Below, piece by piece: positions 34,456 to 42,027 of a stretch of 64,000 nt of DNA. The notes under the pieces were generated by a model. That model saw only the letters and a list, made by a program, of their open reading frames with translations, ran no database searches and was not told the origin of the DNA. Source of the DNA: Streptomyces spiroverticillatus (GTDB taxonomy: Bacteria; Actinomycetota; Actinomycetes; Streptomycetales; Streptomycetaceae); the NCBI GenBank assembly GCA_014650415.1, contig BMUX01000005.1, positions 124,001 through 188,000 of the forward strand. The letters are read 5' to 3'. A program made the translations under genes and the position numbers. Numbering within the stretch: the first letter of the stretch is position 1; each line of letters begins with the position of its first letter.

Positions 34456-35694
34456 GTGGCCGTGACGGCAGGAAACGTGGTCGAGACCGTGTTCAGGATC
34501 GAGTCCGCGCGGATCATCGCCGGTGTCACCCGCATCGTGCGCGACGTGGGCATCGCCGAGGAGATCGCGCAGGACGCGCTGGTCGCCGCGCTGGAACAGT
34601 GGCCCGAGTCGGGCGTCCCGGACAATCCGGGCGCCTGGCTCACGGCCACCGCCAAACACCGGGCGATCGATCTCGTACGCAGACGGGAGACGTACGCCCG
34701 CAAGCTCGCGGAAGTCGGGCGGGGCCTGACGGACGTGGCCCCGCCGCCCGAGCCGCCGGGTCCCGGCGACATCGACGACGACCTCCTCCGGCTCATCTTC
34801 ACCGCCTGCCACCCGGTGCTCTCCGCCGAGGCGCGCATCGCGCTGACGCTGCGGCTGCTGGGCGGGCTGACCACGGACGAGATCGCCCGCGCGCATCTGG
34901 TGCCCGAGGCGACGGTGGCCCAGCGGATCGTCCGGGCCAAGCGGAAGCTGGCGCGGGCCGGGGTGCCCTTCGAGGTGCCGTACGGGCAGGAACGCGCACA
35001 GCGCCTCGCCTCCGTCCTGGAGGTCATCTACCTGATCTTCAACGAGGGGTACGCCGCCACCTCGGGCGACGACTGGGTGCGGCCGGATCTCTGCGAGGAG
35101 GCGGTGCGGCTGGCGCGGGTGCTGGCGGGGCTGATGCCGCAGGAGGGTGAAGTGCTGGGCCTGGTCGCCCTGTTGGAGATCCAGGCGTCCCGCACCCGGA
35201 CCCGGACCGGCCCGGAAGGACGCCCGGTGCTGCTCGCCGACCAGGACCGCACCCGGTGGGACCGCCTGCTGATCCGGCGCGGCCTGACCGCGCTCACGCA
35301 CGCGCTCGAACGGGGCGGCGACCCGGGCCCGTACACGATCCAGGCCTCCATCGCGGCCTGCCACGCACGGGCCGCGAGCTGGGCGGACACGGACTGGGCG
35401 CAGATCGCCGCCCTGTACGCACTCCTGCCCCCTTCGCCGGTGGTGGAGCTGAACCGGGCGGTGGCGGTGGGCATGGCGCAGGGGCCGGAGGCGGGGCTGG
35501 CGATCGTCGACGTACTGGCGAAGGAGCCGGAGTTGGCGTCGTACCACCTGCTGCCGAGCGTGCGCGGGGACCTGCTGGCGCGGCTGGGCCGGACGGCGGA
35601 GGCCCGGACGGAGTTCGCTCGCGCGGCGACACTGACGCGCAACGAGGCGGAGCGGGAACTGCTGCTGCGCCGGGCGGCGGGAGATGCCTCCTGA
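34456..35694 (+). CDS. ECF sigma factor, group ECF42
   Basis: 412-residue extracytoplasmic-function sigma factor with a long C-terminal extension. Sigma region 2 is at about 10-80 (DVGIAEEIAQDALVAALEQW, GAWLTATAKHRAIDLVRR), sigma region 4 at about 115-170 (LRLLGGLTTDEIARAHLVPE, TVAQRIVRAKRKL). After about residue 185 a TPR-like extension follows (EVIYLIFNEGYAATSG, LYALLPPSPVVELNRAVAVG, YHLLPSVRGDLLARLGR). This architecture and the DGPF partner define ECF42. No anti-sigma factor is adjacent; the extension is thought to take that control role. Start GTG 34456 or GTG 34462. Confidence 0.93.
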   Translation: MAVTAGNVVETVFRIESARIIAGVTRIVRDVGIAEEIAQDALVAALEQWPESGVPDNPGAWLTATAKHRAIDLVRRRETYARKLAEVGRGLTDVAPPPEPPGPGDIDDDLLRLIFTACHPVLSAEARIALTLRLLGGLTTDEIARAHLVPEATVAQRIVRAKRKLARAGVPFEVPYGQERAQRLASVLEVIYLIFNEGYAATSGDDWVRPDLCEEAVRLARVLAGLMPQEGEVLGLVALLEIQASRTRTRTGPEGRPVLLADQDRTRWDRLLIRRGLTALTHALERGGDPGPYTIQASIAACHARAASWADTDWAQIAALYALLPPSPVVELNRAVAVGMAQGPEAGLAIVDVLAKEPELASYHLLPSVRGDLLARLGRTAEARTEFARAATLTRNEAERELLLRRAAGDAS

Positions 35695-35752
35695 CCTGGG
35701 GCTTCGGGGTGCGGGGCGGCCGATTGTCAGTGGCGGGACCTACGGTGTCGGT

Positions 35753-37054
35753 ATGTCAGACACGTCAGATGCATCAGACACGTCGGCCAAGTCGGTCGTT
35801 GAGGTTGTCGCACGGGTCCGGGTCGGCACCGGGCACCCGCTGGAGCGGTTGTCCTGTCACCCCCGGCTCCCCCTGATCGCCGCGCTGGACTCGGAGCGCC
35901 CCGCGGTCCGCGTCTGGTCCTTCGAAGGGGGCGGGCTGACCGAAGTCGGGTTGGTGGGCGGGGACTCGGAGGTCTACGGCGACGCGTCGAGCTGGGACCG
36001 GTACGAGCGGATACCCGGGGTGGCGTGGCATCCCCGGCAGCCGCTGCTGGTGGTGGCGGGCGAGACCGGGACGGTGCAGTGGACCCCTGCCGGGGTGACG
36101 GCACTGGACGGGCTGCCCTCGGCGACCTGCGTGGCCTTCGCCCCGGACGGCCGGGCGGTGTGGGCCTCGCCGTCGTCAGAGGGGGACGAGGAGGACCGGT
36201 GGGAGCGTTCCGACACCCTCGACCTCGCCACGGGGGCGGTGAGCGCGGGGCCGCGCTGGGACACGGGCGTGGTGGAACACCCCGGCGGCAGCCTGGTGGC
36301 CACACTCGCCAGCGACCAGGGCGCGACACAGGTGCTCTTCGCACGCACGGACCTGGACACCGCCGCGCCCGCACCCGGGATGCATGTGCTGCGCCGTGCG
36401 CTGATCCTGGACGTCGACGGCTACGAGGCACCGGTGTTCAGCGCGGACGGACGCCGCTTCGCGGTCCGCGGCAACGCGTACGCCAACACCCTGCACGTCT
36501 TCGACTTCCCCTCCCTGCGCAGTGTCCTGGCGACGGAACTCGACGAGCCCGACCCCCAGGAGCGGCCCGACGGGACGAAGTCCTGGTCGCGCCAGAACAT
36601 CGCCTTCGGCCCCCGCCCCGACGTCCTCTGGATCGGCACCCCCACCGGCACCCTGATCGAGCTCGACCTCTCCACCGAGCACGCGACCGCCCACGCCCCG
36701 CTCCCCCACCCCTCCGCCGTCACCGCACTCGCCACCGCCTCGACGGGCCAACTCGCCCTGGCCGACGGCGAGGGCGGCCTCGCGCTCCTGTCCGTGGACA
36801 CCGACTTCGCCCTGCCGCAGCCCGACACGGCACAGCAGCACCTCGACACCGCGCAGGCAGCGGTCGCCGCGTTCATGACCGCGACCTCCGAGGTCCCGTC
36901 CGACGGCGATCCGGAGTCGCACCTGCACCTGACCGACGGATCCCGCGAGTGGACGCCTTCGGAGCTGGACTCCGTCACGGACGCCGCGGAGACCGACCCG
37001 TCGTGGCTCCAGATACAGGCGGCGATGAACTCCTACCGGGGGAAGGACTCCTGA
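35753..37054 (+). CDS. Hypothetical beta-propeller protein
   Basis: 433 residues, soluble and acidic. Repeated propeller-like blades are seen: LERLSCHPRLPLIAAL, VAWHPRQPLLVVAGETG, CVAFAPDGRAVWASP, PVFSADGRRFAVRG, NIAFGPRPDVLWIGTPTGTL. The N-terminus is Ser/Asp/Thr-rich. The end reads DGSREWTPSELDSVTDAAE, different from the blades. I know no named family. ATG 35753 lacks a strong ribosome site. It is on the same strand as the ECF42 gene, 58 bases downstream, and might share its transcript. Confidence 0.75.
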   Translation: MSDTSDASDTSAKSVVEVVARVRVGTGHPLERLSCHPRLPLIAALDSERPAVRVWSFEGGGLTEVGLVGGDSEVYGDASSWDRYERIPGVAWHPRQPLLVVAGETGTVQWTPAGVTALDGLPSATCVAFAPDGRAVWASPSSEGDEEDRWERSDTLDLATGAVSAGPRWDTGVVEHPGGSLVATLASDQGATQVLFARTDLDTAAPAPGMHVLRRALILDVDGYEAPVFSADGRRFAVRGNAYANTLHVFDFPSLRSVLATELDEPDPQERPDGTKSWSRQNIAFGPRPDVLWIGTPTGTLIELDLSTEHATAHAPLPHPSAVTALATASTGQLALADGEGGLALLSVDTDFALPQPDTAQQHLDTAQAAVAAFMTATSEVPSDGDPESHLHLTDGSREWTPSELDSVTDAAETDPSWLQIQAAMNSYRGKDS

Positions 37055-37086
37055 CCCCCGCACAGGTCCTGCGGGCCGGACGGCCG

Positions 37087-38193
37087 TCAGGCAAACCGCT
37101 CCGGGCGGAAGTCCGCCAGCAGATCCGACCGCGTCCCGGTGAGGATCTCCGAGGCGAGCAACTGGCCGATGACCGGGCCGAGCGTGATGCCGCTGTGGGA
37201 GACGGCTTCGTAGTAGCCGGGCACGGCCGACAGCGCCCCCACCGAGGGAAAGCCGTCGGCGGGGACGGGGCGGTGGGCCACCCGTGTCCCGGTGATGCGG
37301 GACTCGTCCAGTTCGGGAACGACTCGGCACGCAGCCTCCCGCAATGCGTCGGCGAGCCGCTCCACCCCCTTGCCCTCGTCGATCAAGGCGTCGACCTCGC
37401 GGCTGTGGAGGACCACCGAGGTGTCCCCGTCGGGGCGGATCTCGACGTGCGGCGCGTGCATGGCCCGGCGGACCGGGACCCGCGCACAGGCGACCCGGGT
37501 GACGACGCCCGGTTCGCGGCGCATCGGGAGGCGGCGGGAGACGAGAGCGGCGCCGTGGGAGGCCTGCGGGCCCGCCGCGTTCACGACCGTGTCGACGGAG
37601 AGACGGCTTCCGTCGGCGAGCTCGACCGCACGGACGCCTCCGTCGGAACGGGTACTGATGCCACGGACCGCGCTGCCGGACCGGAGTGCGGCCCCGGCGG
37701 CGACAACCTGCTCCACCAGTCGGCCGACGAGCTGCCGCCCGTGCACCCAGGCTTCGTCGGGGTAGAAGGCGACGGGGGTGCGGGCCGGGACCGCGAGGGC
37801 CGGTTCGAGGCGGTGGCGCACATCGGCTCCCGTACGCATCTCCACCCGGTAGTCCCAACTGCCCAGAAGCTCGGCCGTCTCCAGCAGCTTCGCCTCCGCT
37901 GCGGGGTCGTCGGCCCAGCGCAGGTGTCCGGTGGGGTGCCACCACCCGTCCGGGCCGATGACCGCGGCGAGTTCGCGGTGTGCGGCGAGGCCCGCGACGT
38001 TCAGGTCGAAGTAGGACCGGCGGGCGGTCTTGTTGCTGGCGTTGGCCCAGGAGAAGGACCAGTTGGTGACGCCTTCGCCTGGGGGTCCCGCGTCGACCAG
38101 GACCACCTCGGCGCCCCGGCGGGCCAGGTGCAGGCCCACGCTCGCGCCGAGGACGCCGACGCCGACGACTGCCACACGTACCGCTCGACTCAC
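37087..38193 (-). CDS. FAD-dependent oxidoreductase, D-amino-acid oxidase (DAO) family
   Basis: 368-residue flavoprotein. The FAD-binding Rossmann motif is VAVVGVGVLGASVGLHLARRG (family GxGxxG, about 7-27) and ends in the LVDAGPPGEG turn. It has the DAO-type C-terminal HSGITLGPVIGQLLASEIL flavin-binding segment. Such enzymes oxidise amino acids or secondary amines (glycine, sarcosine, D-amino acids). GTG 38193 has GGAGG nine bases upstream. It is followed on the plus side by nothing related. Substrate unknown. Confidence 0.9.
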   Translation of the reverse strand: MSRAVRVAVVGVGVLGASVGLHLARRGAEVVLVDAGPPGEGVTNWSFSWANASNKTARRSYFDLNVAGLAAHRELAAVIGPDGWWHPTGHLRWADDPAAEAKLLETAELLGSWDYRVEMRTGADVRHRLEPALAVPARTPVAFYPDEAWVHGRQLVGRLVEQVVAAGAALRSGSAVRGISTRSDGGVRAVELADGSRLSVDTVVNAAGPQASHGAALVSRRLPMRREPGVVTRVACARVPVRRAMHAPHVEIRPDGDTSVVLHSREVDALIDEGKGVERLADALREAACRVVPELDESRITGTRVAHRPVPADGFPSVGALSAVPGYYEAVSHSGITLGPVIGQLLASEILTGTRSDLLADFRPERFA

Positions 38194-38235
38194 CGTCCGC
38201 GACCTCCTCGCCCTGCTCGCGCCGCTCGCCCCTGG

Positions 38236-38676
38236 TCAGCCACCATCACGCGTGTGTACGTCGCCGAGGCGCACGACGGGACGGCCCAACATCCGCTCCA
38301 GCACATGCTGTTGACGCTCCGTCATCGGCGTCAGGAGCACCACGGCATCCGCCTCCCTCTCCTCACCGAGCGCGGCCGGCTCGCGCACCTTCCCGTAGCT
38401 GAGGAGGGTCCGCGCGGAGAAGGGCAGGGACATCTTCGCGACCCCGCCGTGCGAGACCCCGCGCCGCTGCACGATGCGCCCCACGACCCGGACCCCGCAC
38501 TGGGTCAACCGGCATTCTGCGGCGTCCATCTGCGCGGCGAAGTCCTTCTGCTTGCCGGAGAAGAGCCCGACGAGGACGACGTCGGTGCCGGTCACGGGCC
38601 GTGTCCGGGCCCGGCGCGGGGACGTCACCCCCGCGCGACGGGGCGGCCGCCGGTCGCACCTTCGGGTCTGGTGCAT
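38236..38676 (-). CDS. Stand-alone HflX N-terminal-domain-like protein
   Basis: 146 residues. The sequence resembles the N-terminal domain of the ribosome-binding GTPase HflX: DVVLVGLFSGKQKDFAAQMD, GVRVVGRIVQRRGVSHGG, a glycine-lysine loop in LLSYGKVREPAALGEE, and LLTPMTERQQHVLERMLGR. The helical hairpin, the G domain (GxxxxGKS) and the C-terminal domain of HflX are missing. ATG 38676 lies just after a possible -10 box (tagtct), so the mRNA may have a very short leader. It is on the minus strand, upstream of the FAD enzyme. It could bind ribosomes without GTPase activity; this is inference. Confidence 0.72.
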   Translation of the reverse strand: MHQTRRCDRRPPRRAGVTSPRRARTRPVTGTDVVLVGLFSGKQKDFAAQMDAAECRLTQCGVRVVGRIVQRRGVSHGGVAKMSLPFSARTLLSYGKVREPAALGEEREADAVVLLTPMTERQQHVLERMLGRPVVRLGDVHTRDGG

Positions 38677-38801
38677 GGCCGCGAGACTAGGCCGGGCACG
38701 GCCTGCCGCGACAGCCATTTCCCTCCGGTCGTCGCGACGAGCGGGCCCCTACGCTGCAACGCACCCTCTGAACCCGCCAAACCGGAAGGCACGACGACAC
38801 G

Positions 38802-39593
38802 ATGACAAGCACCCCCAGACCCTCCCCCGAATCCATACTCCGGGCGATGCCCGAACTCGCCCCGCACGCACGCGCCGCGACCCTGTTCCACCCCGAGCGG
38901 GCAGAACCGGACCACCGGAGCAGTTCGATCGGCGGGCCGTTGCTGTGGCCGGCCGACGAGCCGTGGCCCACCTGCTCCCTGCCCGACGAGAACAGTGCCG
39001 ACGGCACGCCCGCCAACGCCATGGTGCCGGTCGTGCAGATCTTCCGGCGTGACGCGCCGGGGGCCTGGTGGCCTGCCGACGCCGACCTCCTGCAGATCCT
39101 CTGGTGCCCCAACGAGCACTGGGACCCTCCGCTCCAGCAGGCCGACATCAGCCCCGTGGTCGAATTCCGATGGCGTCGGGCCGCCGAGGTGACCGGGCAG
39201 CTCTTGAACCCCCCGGCGCCGTCCCGGTACGACGAGGACAGCTACCTGCCCAGGGCGTGCACCGTCACCGCCGAGCAGGTGACCGACTTCCCCTTCCGCG
39301 ACGAGTTGCCCGCGGAACTCCACCCGCGCCTGGAGAAACTCGTCCACGAGACCGGCGGCGACGGACACGACGTCATCACCCGCCTCGCCGGCTGGAAGCT
39401 CGGCGGCTGGCCCACCTGGCACCTGACCCAGCCGACGGAGATCCCCTGCGAGGACTGCGGCACGGCCATGACCCTGCTGTTCACCGTGGCCAGCGACAAC
39501 GTGACGGGAGTGGTCGTCGGCCGCTGGGGAGACCTGCGCATCTTCACCTGCCCCACCGACCACCGCCACGCTTTCCAGGTGGACCTGCACTGA
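38802..39593 (+). CDS. DUF1963 family protein
   Basis: 263-residue soluble protein of the DUF1963 (YwqG-like) family: SIGGPLLWPADEPWPTC, MVPVVQIFRRDAP and LLQILWCPNEHWDP are the typical N-terminal features, and HKLGGWPTW-like KLGGWPTWHLTQP and CPTDHRHAFQ the C-terminal ones. A CEDCGTAM motif may bind zinc. Family function is unknown. ATG 38802 is used. It is followed by a Cys-rich small protein on the same strand. Confidence 0.85.
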   Translation: MTSTPRPSPESILRAMPELAPHARAATLFHPERAEPDHRSSSIGGPLLWPADEPWPTCSLPDENSADGTPANAMVPVVQIFRRDAPGAWWPADADLLQILWCPNEHWDPPLQQADISPVVEFRWRRAAEVTGQLLNPPAPSRYDEDSYLPRACTVTAEQVTDFPFRDELPAELHPRLEKLVHETGGDGHDVITRLAGWKLGGWPTWHLTQPTEIPCEDCGTAMTLLFTVASDNVTGVVVGRWGDLRIFTCPTDHRHAFQVDLH

Positions 39594-39644
39594 TGGTGGA
39601 CCTGTGCTGATGATCGGATCCCTCATCGTGATACGGAGGCGGAC

Positions 39645-39950
39645 ATGACTGACGAGGGCGTGGCGCGGTGTCGCTGCGGGCACCTGTGGACGGTGCACCT
39701 GGAGGGCCACTGCGACGGGGCGCAGGGGCGTGAGTGCGAGTGCCGCGGGTTCTATCCGGAGGGCTGGAGTCGGAACACCACCCACACCTGCCGCGGGTGC
39801 AAGCACGACCGGTCCGAGCACTCCGGGGTGAGTTGTCGGGCCGTCGTCGGTCAGGACACGGTGACCGAACGGCACTTCGGCGGCGACGGGGACACCTGGA
39901 CCACCCAGAGGTCGGTGGACGTCCGGTGTTCCTGTCAGGCGTTCTGGTAG
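39645..39950 (+). CDS. Cys-rich small protein, probable zinc binder
   Basis: 101 residues with eleven cysteines and several histidines in a pseudo-repeat: CRCGHLWTVHLEGHC, CECRGF, CRGCKHDRSEHSGVSC, CSCQAFW. The CxCGHxxxxH and CxxCxHxxxxH elements suggest two zinc-ribbon-like knuckles. I know of similar short Streptomyces proteins but no function. ATG 39645 has GGAGG five bases upstream, so expression is likely. Confidence 0.75.
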   Translation: MTDEGVARCRCGHLWTVHLEGHCDGAQGRECECRGFYPEGWSRNTTHTCRGCKHDRSEHSGVSCRAVVGQDTVTERHFGGDGDTWTTQRSVDVRCSCQAFW

Positions 39951-39997
39951 GGGCGTGCGGCGACCGGGTCGGCGTCGTTGCAGAGCCTCGAAAGGGC

Positions 39998-40028
39998 TTG
40001 ATCTCAAGTGCAGTTGAGGTTCTACGGT
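39998..40028 (+). promoter_or_regulatory. MerR/SoxR-type promoter-operator of PPOX gene
   Basis: -35 TTGATC (39998-40003) and -10 TACGGT (40023-40028) are separated by 19 bases, the long spacing typical of MerR-activated promoters. The spacer holds a dyad CTCAA-gtgcag-TTGAG (40003-40018), like the SoxR family site. The likely start site coincides with the PPOX ATG at 40035, giving a leaderless mRNA. No merR gene is in the window beside it. Confidence 0.6.
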
Positions 40029-40034
40029 CCCCCC

Positions 40035-40454
40035 ATGGACTCCTACTTCACCCCCAAGGAACGCACCTACCTCCTCGGCCAGGGCCTCGGCCGCCTGGCC
40101 ACCCTCGGGCCGGACGGCGTGCCCAACATCCGGCCGGTCGGCTTCCGGCTCAACGACGACGGCAGTATCGACATCGGCGGCCCCGACAACGCCAGGAGCC
40201 GCAAGTTCCGCAATGCGAAGGGACACCCGCACGTCTCCTTCGTCGTCGACGACTTGACGCCGGAGGACGAGCCCGACGCCGTCGCGCCCGGGTGGGGACG
40301 CGGCGTCGAGATCCGGGGGCGGGCCGAGCTGATCGTGGTGGACGTGCCACCCCTGTCGCCGGACTTCTTCAGCCGTGATGTGATCCGCATCCACCCCGAG
40401 CGCATCGTCAGCTGGCACATCGAGGGCCAGGGGAACCACGCCCGCAACACCTGA
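40035..40454 (+). CDS. PPOX-class F420-dependent oxidoreductase
   Basis: 139-residue split-barrel flavin/deazaflavin protein of the PNPOx-like family: LLGQGLGRLATLGPDGVPNI (residues 13-32), VGFRLNDDGSIDIGG, SRKFRNAKGHPHVSFVVDD. Members reduce substrates with cofactor F420 or FMN. ATG 40035 has no ribosome site because the promoter lies directly upstream, so translation is likely leaderless. The 3' end is the first unit of a short tandem repeat. Confidence 0.85.
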   Translation: MDSYFTPKERTYLLGQGLGRLATLGPDGVPNIRPVGFRLNDDGSIDIGGPDNARSRKFRNAKGHPHVSFVVDDLTPEDEPDAVAPGWGRGVEIRGRAELIVVDVPPLSPDFFSRDVIRIHPERIVSWHIEGQGNHARNT

Positions 40455-40512
40455 CGGCCTGCGCCCAGCCAACACCTGACAGCCGGCGCCCGGCCAACAC
40501 CTGGCGACAGCC
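40440..40512. repeat. Three-unit repeat duplicated from the PPOX stop region
   Basis: Units start at 40440 (23 bases), 40463 (25 bases) and 40488 (25 bases), each gccc(g/a)(g)c(c)aacacctg. The first spans the last codons and TGA of the PPOX gene. Further degenerate gccaa words follow to about 40535. Confidence 0.65.
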
Positions 40513-40671
40513 AACGCCAGGCGGCCAATGCCCCAGCAGGCACACCCAAAACCTGACACGCATCATCGGTTTCCGTGCGCAAGCTCGTCCTGAGGGCGGA
40601 GAGGTCCCGTCCGTGGCGCGTCAAGGATGGAAGGGACCGCTCCTCCGACGACAGACGGGACCGATCCGCCC

Positions 40672-42027
40672 ATGCACGACACCACCACTGCCTTACGATC
40701 CTGCCCCGCCCGCCGCAGAGCCCGCCTGACCGCAGTGGCCTCGGCGGCCCTGCTGACGCTGGCCGCCGGGACGCTGCCCGCCGCGGCCGGCACCACGGCC
40801 GCGCCCGCCCCGGCCGCAGCTGCCGAAGCCGAAGCCGCCCCGCGCCTCGACCGCCAAGCCCTCCGGGCCTCCCTCGACGCCTTCCACCACGCCGGAATGA
40901 TCGGCGCGTACACCGCCGTCCGGGACGGCTCCGCGCAGTGGCGGGGCGCGACCGGTCTCGCCGACCTCGGCACGGGACGGCCGACACGGCCCGACCTGGA
41001 GCACCGTATCGGCAGCATCACCAAGTCCTTCACCGCCGCGGCCGTCCTCCAGCAGGTCGGCAAGGGCCGCATAACCCTGGACGCCCCGATCGGCCGCTAC
41101 CTGCCGGAGCTGGTGCCCGGCGAGCGCGGCCGCAAGGTGACCGTACGCATGCTGCTCAACCACACGAGCGGCATCGCCGACTACATCCTCCCCGCCTTCC
41201 CGAAGCTCGCGAGCGACCCCGGACAGGCCCTGGACGAGGCCCAGTTCCACCGGTTCGCCCCCGAAGAACTGGTCCGCCTGGGCCTGGCGGCCACCCCGCT
41301 GAAGCCGCGCGGGACATTCGCGTACGCGAACACCAACTACGTCCTCGCCGGGCTGCTGCTCCAGAAGGTCACCGGCCAGGACCCGCGGACGTACATCACC
41401 GAGAACGTCATCCGCAAGGCGGGCCTGCGGCACACGTACTTCCCGCGCACGCCCCGCATCCGGGGGCCGCACGCCCGGATGTACGAGTCGTTCTACGGGT
41501 ACATCGACCCGCCGCGCGACTACAGCGTGTACGACATGTCCTGGGCCGGGGTGGCCGGGGCGCTGGTCTCCACGGCGAGCGACGTCAACGACTTCTACCG
41601 GCAGCTCCTGTCCGGAAAGCTGATCGGCGCGGCGGAGCTGCGGGAGATGAAGAAGACCGTCCCCGGGTACGAGACGCAGCCGGGCGAGGAGGCACGGCTG
41701 GGGTACGGACTCGGCCTGTACAAGGTGAAGCTGCCGAACGGCTCCTGGTTCTGGGGGCACGACGGCGGCGTGTTCGGCGCCGGGACCTGGGCGCTGTCCA
41801 CGGAGGACGGGCGCCGCCAGATGACGGTCGGCTACAACCTGATGAAGTACGAGCGCTTCGACGAGAACAACCAGCCCCTGCCGAACCCGATCGGCGCGGC
41901 CCTGGTCGCGTACGTGAACACGGCCATGGGCGGCACCGCCGCTCCCCCGGTGCCGCCGCGGCGGCTCATGGCGACCGAACCCTTCCCGGTGCCGCAGCGA
42001 CCCGTCGACAACCCTCACGCCCGGTAG
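40672..42027 (+). CDS. Secreted serine hydrolase (beta-lactamase/DD-peptidase fold), TTA codon
   Basis: 451-residue class-C beta-lactamase/D-Ala-D-Ala carboxypeptidase-like enzyme. The three active-site elements are present: SxxK in IGSITKSFTAA (about 120-130), YxN in FAYANTNYVLAG (about 218-229) and HxG in WGHDGGVFGAG (about 361-371). A Sec signal peptide covers about residues 17-46. Start ATG 40672 is preferred to ATG 40627, though no strong ribosome site is seen. Codon 8 is TTA (40693-40695), so expression should need bldA. The 3' end overlaps the convergent amidohydrolase by 13 bases. Substrate may be peptidoglycan or small esters. Confidence 0.88.
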   Translation: MHDTTTALRSCPARRRARLTAVASAALLTLAAGTLPAAAGTTAAPAPAAAAEAEAAPRLDRQALRASLDAFHHAGMIGAYTAVRDGSAQWRGATGLADLGTGRPTRPDLEHRIGSITKSFTAAAVLQQVGKGRITLDAPIGRYLPELVPGERGRKVTVRMLLNHTSGIADYILPAFPKLASDPGQALDEAQFHRFAPEELVRLGLAATPLKPRGTFAYANTNYVLAGLLLQKVTGQDPRTYITENVIRKAGLRHTYFPRTPRIRGPHARMYESFYGYIDPPRDYSVYDMSWAGVAGALVSTASDVNDFYRQLLSGKLIGAAELREMKKTVPGYETQPGEEARLGYGLGLYKVKLPNGSWFWGHDGGVFGAGTWALSTEDGRRQMTVGYNLMKYERFDENNQPLPNPIGAALVAYVNTAMGGTAAPPVPPRRLMATEPFPVPQRPVDNPHAR

